Assembly: GCA_903772945.1 (NCBI GenBank)
Contig: CAICTM010001195.1
Coordinates: 1-34,431 of the forward strand
From: Seminavis robusta
Lineage: Eukaryota > Bacillariophyta > Bacillariophyceae > Naviculales > Naviculaceae
Length of the DNA stretch: 34,431 nucleotides
Reading direction: 5' to 3'
In this document: piece after piece, positions 1 to 9,300 of the stretch
Layout of the letters: each line of letters opens with the position of its first letter
Numbering within the stretch: position 1 is the first letter of the stretch
The notes under the pieces: generated by a model
What the model was told of the DNA's origin: nothing
The model's database searches: none
Seen by the model: the letters and a program-made list of their open reading frames with translations, nothing else
Program-made: the position numbers and the translations under genes

Positions 1-538
1 GGCTTTCGGAACTGCAGAGTTCGAGGGCTTCTGCAGAGTGCACGCCAGCCTGCTTCAGGAAAAAAAGTGTTTCTGCGGACTCAAAAAGGGCGTTTCTGCA
101 GAGTTTTTCATTCCCAGTGAAGGCGGTAAAAGGCGGTAAAACGAGCGGTTGTGCGCGGTGTGAGTCGGTTTGTGTCGGTTGAGGTTGGTTGAAGTTGGTT
201 GAAGCTGGTTCCGAGTGGTTGGAATCGGAACAAGAAAGAGGAGGAAAATGTCATCTTGTACCAGTGGCACACAGCTCTACTTGCGGCAGATTTATTGCTT
301 CCGATCGCCGGATCCTCATTTCTTCACTTTTCGACTTTTTCAAACACCGCATCCATGTTCGATCTTCCTGTAAACAAAACATCGTCGGCCATGGCGCTTC
401 CCCTGAAAACCCCGTTCACTTACAAGGTTGTGTGTGTTTGTTGGTCCTTGCGCGACGTTTGAACCGATTTGAGCGACGAGCGATGATTTGAATTTGAATG
501 AAATCCCTCGCTTTTCTCACAACTCACAATCATCGATC
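1..538. other. 5' flank with short direct repeats, no gene
   Basis: No convincing coding region is seen. The stretch holds low-complexity direct repeats. A CTGCAGAGT-type word occurs three times between about 12 and 102. AGGCGGTAAA is repeated head to tail at about 120-140. GGTTGAAGTT-like decamers are repeated at about 165-220. The last 50 bases before 539 are A/C-rich and end in a good start context (ATCATGGCC), so this is probably the promoter and 5' UTR of the following gene. Confidence 0.5.
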
Positions 539-1924
539 ATGGCCAAGAAAAAGAACTTCCAGCCAAATGGCTCACATTCTGAGCACTTCGCTCGCTTCTT
601 CATCTTCAAAGCGCAAGAAGCCAAAGGCCTTGGCATCTCTGCTCTTGAAGCTGATTACTCTTGGGAGACCTACCTGAACGAGAACGAAGTCCAAGTCCAA
701 GCTTGTGCTCAAGACCATCCTGGGCCTGACGACGACACCACCAAGAAAGTGCGTTCGAATTTCCACCGTCAAGCCACTCGCTTCAAGACTTGGCTTGTTT
801 CCGGTGCTGGTAAGTCATCATTGCTTGTTTGCATTATCCATGATCCATTCACTCATTATTTCTTTCTTTTTCTAGGATACCCTGCCTCCTTTCAACGCGA
901 CTCTGGTTTGACTGACTCTGGCCTCGCCGGTAGCTGTGCCAACAACCCCCAGCAACCAGGAGATCTTGGAGAAGACGATCCAGAGGGAGCAGCCAAAGAG
1001 CCCAATCCTGATCCGGACATCCCTTTTGCTGGTCCACCTGACGCCGAGGAACCGGAACCACCCAAGAAGCCAGCCAAGAAGCAGCCAAAGACCAAGACCG
1101 AAGAGGATCTCCACGGTGCATTTGAGAATTTGGATTTAGACTTGACCGAAACAGATATGAAGCTCAAGATGTTTTCGCTTGAGGAGGTGAAGATCCGCGG
1201 TGGTGTTGTGAAGATGTGCAACATCCTGGGAGTCCAGATCCGTGTGCCCCCTGGTGCCGTGCTGAGTACTTTGCATATCCAGCCGTCCTATCAGGATCCC
1301 AATCAGGTCAATGTCGAATGTGATATTGCCCCTGAACTCAGCAAGGGCAGCTCCCTTTGCAAGCAGCGCTGGAAGGACCAGAATGTGGATTTGGCAGCCC
1401 GCATTGCCACCCAGATTGATGATGTGTGCTGGATGGACACTGCTGCTGGCGTTGATTATGAGAAGGAGGATGTAACTGTGTCCTGGCCGGATGGGCGGAA
1501 GAGTGAGCTTGTGGCTCTTGATCCATGGGCGCTTGGCCTCCGTGAACGCCCAGTTCGGGATCATCAATCCCTCTATGAGATTGATCACATTGCCTCCACT
1601 GGCAGTGGTGCCACAGTTGCACCATCCTACGTGGTCACTGTCTTCTTCAAGGAAGACAAGCCTCACCAGTTCCGTGGAAAAAGTGGTGGACTCCACATTG
1701 ATGGATCGTGGGACGAATGTGATGACGACGACTACCATGACTTCGACAATTTTGGTGGTGGAGGTGGCCGTGCCAAGAAGCCCCGTACCACCCCCAAGAA
1801 GGGTGGTGATGATGACGTTAACATGGATGGAGGCAAGCCCTCTACTCCTAAGAAGCGGGCTGCCACTCCCAAGAAGCCTCCGGCTTCTTCCTATTTTGGC
1901 TTCATGTCTTTCCTCTTTGGCTAA
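539..1924 (+). CDS. Hypothetical protein, two exons, Lys/Asp-rich C-terminal tail
   Basis: I do not recognise a domain family. The model is join(539..809, 876..1924), giving about 439 residues. The first ATG in a good context (ATCATGGCC) is at 539; the open frame upstream of it has no ATG. The intron at 810-875 has GTAAGT and a pyrimidine tract ending TTTTTCTAG. It is 66 nt long and free of stops, so retention would add 22 mostly hydrophobic residues in frame. The N-terminal 80 residues are basic and aromatic. The middle (about residues 95-145) is a Pro/Glu/Lys-rich linker, followed by a globular segment rich in beta-type residues. The tail carries a poly-Asp patch, a Gly run, and repeated TPKK motifs resembling nuclear localisation signals or histone-tail sequence. 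A nuclear location is inferred. The 3' UTR is CAACAA-rich. Confidence 0.75.
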   Translation: MAKKKNFQPNGSHSEHFARFFIFKAQEAKGLGISALEADYSWETYLNENEVQVQACAQDHPGPDDDTTKKVRSNFHRQATRFKTWLVSGAGKSSLLVCIIHDPFTHYFFLFLGYPASFQRDSGLTDSGLAGSCANNPQQPGDLGEDDPEGAAKEPNPDPDIPFAGPPDAEEPEPPKKPAKKQPKTKTEEDLHGAFENLDLDLTETDMKLKMFSLEEVKIRGGVVKMCNILGVQIRVPPGAVLSTLHIQPSYQDPNQVNVECDIAPELSKGSSLCKQRWKDQNVDLAARIATQIDDVCWMDTAAGVDYEKEDVTVSWPDGRKSELVALDPWALGLRERPVRDHQSLYEIDHIASTGSGATVAPSYVVTVFFKEDKPHQFRGKSGGLHIDGSWDECDDDDYHDFDNFGGGGGRAKKPRTTPKKGGDDDVNMDGGKPSTPKKRAATPKKPPASSYFGFMSFLFG

Positions 1925-2135
1925 AACAACAACAGCAACAACAGTGATGGGATAGGGCAAACCACAACTACAACAACGATGCAACAATACAACAACAACG
2001 AGTGGTGATGGGGGCAATCAATCAATGAATAGGGAAATGCATAGGCTAACATTAGTAACAAAGAAACAACATTGAAAAAGCTGGTTGTAGACATTCAAAG
2101 ATGGTGGAGGAAACAGTCAGTCGATCAAAGGTGAT
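1925..2135. other. Probable 3' UTR and spacer, CAA-rich
   Basis: Immediately after the stop at 1924 the sequence is rich in CAACAA and ACAACAA words to about 2010, then unremarkable. No ORF with coding character is seen on either strand. The long minus-strand frame that crosses it is the shadow of the gene on the plus strand. Confidence 0.4.
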
Positions 2136-2520
2136 TTGTGCCACCCCCTGGCCTGCAGTGACCCCTATGCGCAGAGCGAGGAGAGGAATAATTTAAGTCA
2201 GCGGGAGCTGCGATACCTCGGCAGAAAGACAGATAGAAGAAGGAAGATCATGTTCCGATTGCACCCATCTTTGAAGCTAGCCCTGGCGACAACACCCAAC
2301 TACGCCGTGTGTTGCCGCCCGGTATCATTCATTCCCGCATTGCAACCTTCTTTTTATTAAGCTAGCCCTGGCGACAACACCCGACTACGTCGTGTGTTGC
2401 CGCCCACTACTCTATAATTTACCAGCTGCCATTCCCTTATTGTAACTCTAACCTTTACAGCTCCTGCTGGCTTATTGTGCTATTGTGCTGATTGCACTAA
2501 CCTTAAATATTCGTTTTTTT
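2136..2520. repeat. Composite dispersed repeat, copy 1, with two hairpins
   Basis: This block is repeated at about 4262-4570. Both contain a conserved word (CAGCGGGAGCTGCGAT, then CTCGGCAGAAAGACAG) followed by two copies of a stem-loop. Here the stem-loops are at 2285-2319 and 2370-2404. Each has 16-base arms (GGCGACAACACCCGAC and GTCGTGTGTTGCCGCC) around a TAC loop; 13 or 14 of 16 positions pair. The following module (TTTACCAGCTGCCATTCCC and TTTACAGCTCCTGCTGG) recurs near 4760-4820. No protein is encoded. A non-autonomous mobile element or a structured transcript are both possible. Confidence 0.6.
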
Positions 2521-2567
2521 TTTTCAGCGCTGGTCTCCTGTATCCCTTTGCCCAACCAACAGTTACA

Positions 2568-3085
2568 ACCAGATATTGTCAATCCAGCCATTGTATACCG
2601 GTAGCCGGCTACCCTATAGTTTCATCGGCGACAGTGCAACAGTACCGAACAAATCAGCTTCGGCTATGCTCGCTCCTAGCTCCTACCTCCATTACTGGTA
2701 CCTGGTACCTCGCATTGGATCCTATGACGAATACATGACAACCGAATATTGTCAATCCAGCCATGTAGCTAGCCACCGTATAGTTACATTGGCAACAGTA
2801 TCCATACCGAACACACTCAGCTTCGGCCTTGCTCGCTACGCTCCGATACTGGTACCTGGTATCTCGCGAATACATGTACAACCGAATATTGTCAATCCAG
2901 GCATTGTAGCTAGCTACCGTATAGTTACATCGGCAACAGTACCGAACACACTCAGCTTCGGCTATGCTCGCTACTACGCTCCGTTACTGGTACCTGGTAC
3001 CTTGCATTGGATCCTTATGACGAATACATGCACAACCGAACATTGTCAATCCAGCCATCGTAGCCAGCTATCGTATAGCTAGTGG
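2568..3085. repeat. Imperfect tandem repeat, about 140-173 bp period
   Basis: The word ACCGAATATTGTCAATCCAG, or a close variant, starts at 2568, 2741, 2881 and 3035, so the spacings are 173, 140 and 154. Each unit also carries a TATAGTTACATCGGCAACAGTACCGAACA-like segment split by small changes, CAGCTTCGGCTATGCTCGCT, and a GGTACCTGGTACC double-KpnI-like palindrome. The open frames crossing it are rich in Ser, Tyr and Pro, with no family likeness, and are judged non-coding. Confidence 0.7.
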
Positions 3086-3134
3086 CAACAGTACTTGACT
3101 TGCGCTTACAGGAAAATGGGTACCGACACAGGAA

Positions 3135-4100
3135 TCACCACCAAAACAGTGGGAAATAACAAGAAGGGATGAATCCGGTAGGAGAATCCACTCCCTTGTG
3201 TGTTGTTGCCTCTTCCGATGGCTGTCGCCTTTCAATGACTCGACGACGATAGGCTCCTCTGTTCAGGCTGTTGGTAGGACTGGAGTTAACAGAGCCTCCT
3301 CCTCCATAGCGGCAGCCTCTCATCTTCTTGTTATCCGGAGCGGTCGATCGAAAAGGACTCGACAATGATAGTTTGCCGGCCGTCGGCAGTGCAGCAGAGA
3401 AAACAACAAATAGATATGAGTTTTGTTTTCTGTGCTGAACTGAAGAAAACCAGCGACTTACCCTTGCTTTTCAAATTGCACCAACTTGGCCGTCATGGGC
3501 CGAGAACTGACTGCTTTCCCGCGGTCCATAGGATTGAATGAGGGATGGCTTTCGCTTCTACACCGGAGACGACCGGCTTGAGCGAGGCTTGGATAACAGA
3601 GAATCAGAGGTGCAATCATCGACTCGATTCCAATAATTAAAGAACAACTCACCTCTTGACGGCCGAGCTTGGAATTTTCTCCTGAATACCATAGAAATGA
3701 ATGAGGGAGAGAAGTCAGCGCTGTACCTTCAATTAACACTCTTGATAATAGGCTTACCTCGAATCAATTCGATCGATCGGCCGATTGGATAAAGCACTCA
3801 CCATGCATTGTTGTCGGCCAAGCTTGGATTTACCTCCTGTTTACCATACGAATTCAATGAGGGAGAGAAGTCAGTGCTGCGCCTTCAATGGACTTTCGCT
3901 CCGATCGGTTTATCCTTAACCTTAGTAACTTCAACAGACATTTTTTCCACGAATCGATCTATTTTTGTCAAACAAGAACCTGTTACACACACACGCGTAC
4001 AGGTTTGGTACTTAGGGATACACATGACCGTTGATTCTGCAACTGAAGTGCGGGTACACTAATTTACACAGTAAACGCAAGCCAATCCATTTCAGAGTGC
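3135..4100. repeat. Diverged ~150-bp repeats with minus-strand splice-donor-like sites
   Basis: A unit containing CGGCCGAGCTTGGA or CGGCCAAGCTTGGA, followed by GAATGAGGGAGAGAAGTCAG and CCTTCAAT, starts at about 3660 and again at about 3811. A more diverged relative lies at 3485-3560. On the minus strand several units begin with donor-like sequences (AGGTGAGTTG near 3650, GAGGTAAGCC near 3755, ATGGTGAGTGC near 3797, GGGTAAGTCG near 3460). The open frames between them are short and not recognisable. It may be a decayed multi-exon gene or simply a satellite. Confidence 0.4.
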
Positions 4101-4147
4101 AACTGAGGGGGTAACCAAAAGGTGCGTCGTCTCAGGAGACGTAAATA

Positions 4148-5075
4148 ATGATTTATTCCTACCCCTAACTTGTATTGAACCATCAATGTTCAGTTTTGTT
4201 GGCTTATTACTATCTCTATTCTTATACTTTGGCTTCACCGGAATAGGAAATAGGAAATACCAAATACGTCAGCGGGAGCTGCGATCCCTCGGCAGAAAGA
4301 CAGACAGAAGAAGGAGGATCATGTTCGAGATTGCACCCATCTTTCAAGCCAACCCTGGCGACAACACCCGACTACGTCGTGTGTTGCCGCCCGGTATCAT
4401 TCCCTCATTGTAACCTTCTTTTTAATTTAAGCTAGCCCTGGCGACAACACCCGACTTCGTCGTGTGTTGCCGCCCGCTAACCATAATTTTACAGCTATCA
4501 CTCCCGTATGTACCTGTAACTTTTGTAGCTTCTGCTGACTTATTGTGTTGAGTGCACTAACCTTGAATAATCATGATTTATTCCTACCCCTAAATTTGCA
4601 GAACCTTCATTTCCAGTTTTGTTGGCTTAAGCTATCTCTACCCCTATATTTTGGCTTCACCGGAATAGGAAACAGGAAATAGGAAATACCAAAAAAGGGG
4701 GTGAGGGCTCAGGCAGATAGACTGCCGAGGTTAAGCTAGCCCTGGCGACCCCGTTACTCTATAATTTACCAGCTGCCATTCCCCTATTGTAACTCGAACC
4801 TTTACAGCTCCTGCTGGTTTATTGTGCTGTTGTGCTGATTGCACTAACCTTAAATATTAATGATTTATTCCTACCCCTAACTTGTATTGAACCATCAATG
4901 TTCAGTTTTGTTGGCTTATGACTATCTCTATCCTTATACCTTGGCTTCACCGGAATAGGAAATAGGAAACAGGATATAGGAAATAGGAAATACCAAAAAA
5001 GGGGTATAGGGCTCAGGCAGATAGACTGCCGAGGTAAAGGGGGTGAGGGCTCAGGCAGATAGACTGCGGAGGTAT
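4148..5075. repeat. Composite dispersed repeat, further copies in tandem
   Basis: Modules shared with 2136-2520 are reused here. Module A (ATGATTTATTCCTACCCCTAA through GGCTTCACCGGAATAGGAAA) starts at 4148, 4573 and 4860. The hairpin pair lies at 4357-4391 and 4440-4474, 83 bases apart, against 85 bases apart in copy 1. In the copy at about 4735 the hairpin has been lost exactly after CTAGCCCTGGCGAC. A third module (AGGGCTCAGGCAGATAGACTGC) occurs near 4705, 5008 and 5046. Small GAAATAG tandem repeats sit at the module edges. No coding capacity is seen. Confidence 0.65.
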
Positions 5076-5205
5076 TGCCCCTTGTTGCAAACTGAGTCGC
5101 TCAGAAGCTACCGGTACGGTACGCTGTACCTGTGCTGTGGATTGTTAGATACGGTCTTTTGGTGGTGTTTCAAAGGCGGCGGCGATCGAGTTGTCGTTGG
5201 ATCAA

Positions 5206-5439
5206 TCACTGTGTTTTGGTAACCCATCCAACAACCATGTTCCACCCACCCCGTCCGGCATCGTACAACATATGGGATTCTTCGGAGTATACCTGAACGT
5301 TGTGATGAAATGCTAGCAAGCATTCCTTCCGAACGTCTCCCAACTGATTCGGAGACAACATGTCTCCTGCTTTGTTGAAACTGGCATACAAATCCTCCAG
5401 CAACGCTCCTCGGCTCTTGTTCCCCACAATGGTCCTCAA
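5206..5439 (-). pseudogene. Possible gene fragment, unknown family
   Basis: A 77-codon minus-strand frame with a coding-like composition (for example LLEDLYASFNKAG, then LSPNQLGDVRKECLLAFHHN) and a normal stop. It has no ATG at its 5' end. It is preceded by an acceptor-like GGTGCTAG, which suits an internal exon or a decayed remnant. It lies between the repeat cluster and the duplicated DUF285 exons. I do not recognise a family, and chance is not excluded. Confidence 0.25.
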
Positions 5440-5672
5440 TTTCTAGCACCTGATCCCACAGAACCTAGTCCTGAAATTTCGACTGTTCATTACTTACAAC
5501 AAAGGAATTATGACTCCACGACCACAATAGTCGTGCAATCTTTTGATATATTTTTATTTCATCTCAATATAATTTATGTATACAGAAATTTATGATTATG
5601 TAATACATGGGTGGCACAATGGCCCTCTAGGGGATATGGTCAAATCTGGATTTGCAGTTGTTGGGCAAGCCG

Positions 5673-6221
5673 TCAATGCAAAGAAATCTGTGGTGATGGC
5701 TGTGTTGAGTGCAATTTGTTGGCTCCATTCCCCCAGTCACACAGGTCTAGTGTGAAAGCGCTGTTTTTGAACATCATGTTGAAATCGGTTCCCTTTGCAA
5801 CATTCCAACCAGATACATCTTGATTGAAGCCACTATTTTCAAACATAAGATCAAACCTTGTTCCCGCGCTGACATCCCAGGTACTGGGGTCTTGATTGAA
5901 TGATGCTCTTGAATGAATGGTGACACATCGTAATATGAGTGAGACTAGATGTATTCAATCATATAGAGAAGGAATCCTATAACAAACACACTCACTACAG
6001 TCCTCAAACATATCGAGAAACCATGTTACTTTCGCAACATTCCAAGAACCAAGCGGATGGTTGAATAAAGCTGAGAAAAGTTTGAGACACCACTTTCTTG
6101 GCAGGACACAGCTGTCACTCCCAAAAGTCTTAACGTTACTTACAATTTTTCTCAAACATTCCATCTAATCGAGTGACGCTGTTTACATCCCAGGAGCCAA
6201 TATTGCGGTTGAAGGAAGAAA
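5673..6221 (-). pseudogene. Duplicated 3' exons of the DUF285 giant gene, truncated
   Basis: This is a second copy of the last three exons of the large upstream gene, about 720 bp downstream of the originals. Exon-like blocks are 6144-6221 (78 nt), 5996-6070 (75 nt) and 5673-5905. The first two have the same lengths and splice sites as their counterparts. They encode DUF285-type repeats such as FNRNIGSWDVNSV, LGSWNVAKVTWFLDMF and GFNQDVSGWNVAKG. In the last block one base is missing after GGAGCCAAC (near 5718). The conserved end (TACPTTANP then GPFCHLCT in the intact copy) is therefore replaced by a short frameshifted tail ending at 5673. It could be dead sequence. It could also be used as an alternative 3' end, because all its splice phases match. 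Confidence 0.65.
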
Positions 6222-6320
6222 CTACAGCAATAGGAGCAACTTTGTGGTCGTGCAATCTCTTGATATATGTTTCTTTCATCTCAGTGTAATATATAATTTT
6301 ATGTATACAGAAATTTATGA

Positions 6321-9300
6321 TTATGTACATAGGTGGCAAAATGGCCCTCTCGGGGAATCTGTCAAGACTGGATTTGCAGTTGTTGGGCAAGCCGTCAACG
6401 TAAAGAAATCTGTGGTGATGGCTGTGTTGTCTGCAATTGGGTTGGCTCCATTCCCCCACTCACAAAGGTTATAGTTGAAAGGGCTGTTGCTGAACATACT
6501 GGTGAATTCGGTACCCTTTGCAACATTCCAACCAGATATGTCTTGATTGAAGCCACTATTTAAAAACATATCATAAAAGAGTCTTCCCACGCTGACATCC
6601 CAGGTGCTGAGGTCTTGATTGAATGATGCTATTGAATGAATGGTGACACATCGTAATATGAGTGAGACTAGATATATTCAATCATAGAGAGAAGTAATCC
6701 TAACAAAAACACTCACTGCAGCCTTTAAACATGGTTTGAAACCATGTTACTTTCGCAACATTCCAAGAACCAAGCGGTTGGTTGAACACAGCTGAGAAAA
6801 GTTTGAGAAAAGCTTGAGATGCCGCATTCTTTGCATGCCGCATTCTTTGCAAGACATCGTCATCACTCCCAAAGTCAATCATGTTACTTACCGTTGTATG
6901 CAAATGTATGATCGAACCTAGTGTTGCTGCTCAGATCCCAGGAGTCAATATTTTGGTTGAAAGAAGAGGCTATAGAAAATGGGGTAAGCAAAATCAACAT
7001 GTTTTAGGATGTGCTAGCTTGAGCAAGATTCAGAAATGGAAAATTCAATATTATAGGCACTCACAAATAAACGCGCCTGTCTGCATATGCGGATTGGGAC
7101 CCACCCACACTTTGAGTTTTTCAAAACTGCAGACAATCTCAAACCATTCAAACTCATGATCTTACCATGATGTTAACATTTGATACATCCCATGTTGAAA
7201 TATCCTGATTGAAACTACTTGAACGAAACATGTCAAACATTCCGGTAGCTGCGGACATGTCCCAGGATGATAAAGGCTGGTTGAAACTAGTTGTCCATCT
7301 GAACATTGAGTGAAACTCAGTCACTTGGCTTGTGGTCCAGGCGTCAATGTTTTCATTAAAGGCAGACTTGTCTCTAAACTGTCAAGGAGTCAAGGTTAGG
7401 GGTTCTTCATGCAGGCACATTGCACATTTTGCATCGGTAAAATTAAATGACATACCAATGAACTAAAATCGGAAACTTTGGAGACATCCTGCAGGGGATG
7501 AGGAAAAGAATTAGTCTTCATTGAGGAAAGCTACTTCCCATGTGAAAATGGAAGCACAGTGCAAACAAGATTCCCGAAGGATAAGGCTTACCCAAGTGGC
7601 AATTGCTCCTGTAGCAAAACAAGAAGGCAAACAAAGATCAGATCAACATTCGTTGCACAGGAAATAGACATTGAATCTGATCAATCTTATGCACACCATA
7701 TGGACTTGTAGGAGAAAAGTCATCTGCAGCAATGGCTGCTATAAGTGTTGGCCGATCAAAAACAAATACACCAACAGTGGGTGTGCTCGTTGGAACCGGC
7801 GTTGGCATCTTAGTGGGTGCTTTTGTGGTGCCTTTGTGGGTTGCCTTTGTGTGCTTTGTGGTGCTTTGTTGGGCTTGGTGGGCTTTAGTGGGTGCCTTTG
7901 TGGGTGCCTTTGTAGGTGCTTTGGTTGGAGCTTTAGATGGCGCTTTAGTGGGTGCCTTTGTGGGTGCCTTTGTGGGTGCCTTTGTAGGTGCTTTCGTTGG
8001 AGCTTTAGATGGCGCTTTAGTGGGAGCCTTGGTAGGCGCCTTGCTTGGAGCTTTAGATGGTGCAATGCTAGGCTTTGAGATGGAACATCAGAAGGACTGA
8101 TGCTAGGCAGCATTGATGGCCTATCTGATGGGCCAGTGGAAGGCACATCTGATGGAGCTACACTAGGGCCAGAGGATGGAATATCAGAAGGGTTAATGCT
8201 GGGAAGCGTGGATGGTCTATCTGATGGACTGCTGGATGGCAGCATTGATGGGCTTGATGATGGAGATGCAGAAGGAATTCTAGATGGGCTAGAGCTTGGA
8301 TTTGTGGATGGGAATGAAGAGGGGCTTATGCTGGGGCTTGAAGATGGCATGTCAGAAGGGATGATGTTTGGAAGCTTAGATGGTCTATCTGATGGGCTCA
8401 GCGAAGGCAGCATAGATGGACTGGTACTGGGACTCTCAGAAGGCAGGTCAGATGGACTGGTGCTGGGGAGTTGGGATGGCACATCTGATGGGCTAGTTGA
8501 AGGCATCTCAGATGGATTGGTGCTGGGAATCACTGAAGGCAGATCCGATGGACTACTGCTGGGGTTGGTGGATGGGGTATATGAAGGACTGATGCTTGGT
8601 GCTATGGAGGGAGCACCAGATGGGCTGGTGCTTGGAACCATTGAAGGAGCATAAGATGGGTTTGAGCTGAGATCCATAGATGGTGCAATTGATGGACTAA
8701 TAGAAGGCATGCTGGATGGATAGATGCTGGGGGTGGTTGATGGCACTCTTGATGGAACATCTGAAGGGCTGGCTGAAGGTGGCGACGATGGGCTCATGCT
8801 TGGTACATTACTTAGGCTAGGGTTCCCAGATGGCATATTCGATGGGCTACTTGTTGTTGTTGGGCTTGTGGTGGGATTCCCTGGGGGTACAGTGGGTTGT
8901 GAGGAAGGGGGAGATGTTGGCATCTTTGAGGGGTAGGAAGAAGGCATTGAAGAAGGGATGACCGAAGATGGTGAGGGTGGGTGATAGCTTGGTGCATTGC
9001 TTAGACTTGGGCTCTTCGATGGAATTTTTGATGGAACACTAGAAATGCTTGGGCTGGTAGTGGGACTCCCCGCGGTAATGGTAGGGAGTGAAGAAGGGGC
9101 AGACGACGGGGCCATTGAGAGACCATCAGAAGGTGGTGAGGATGGGCTATCGCTTGGCTCATGGCTTAGGCTTGGGATCTCCAATGGGCTTGGTGATGGA
9201 GCACTAGAAAGGGTTGGGCTGATAGTGGGATTCCCTGGGGTAATGGTAGGGAGCGCAAAAGGGGTCGACGATGTGGCTGTTGTTCTTGTTGGGACGTTGG

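Noticed and set aside
1136..2017. 293-codon minus-strand open frame
   Set aside because: It lies antisense to the gene at 539-1924, lacks family likeness, and its Val/His/Asn-rich runs are the complement of the Asp, Gly and CAA-rich plus-strand sequence.
7671..8100. Plus-strand Gly/Ala/Val-rich frames resembling a membrane protein
   Set aside because: They are the complement of the KAPT/KAPS repeats; the hydrophobic look is an antisense artefact.
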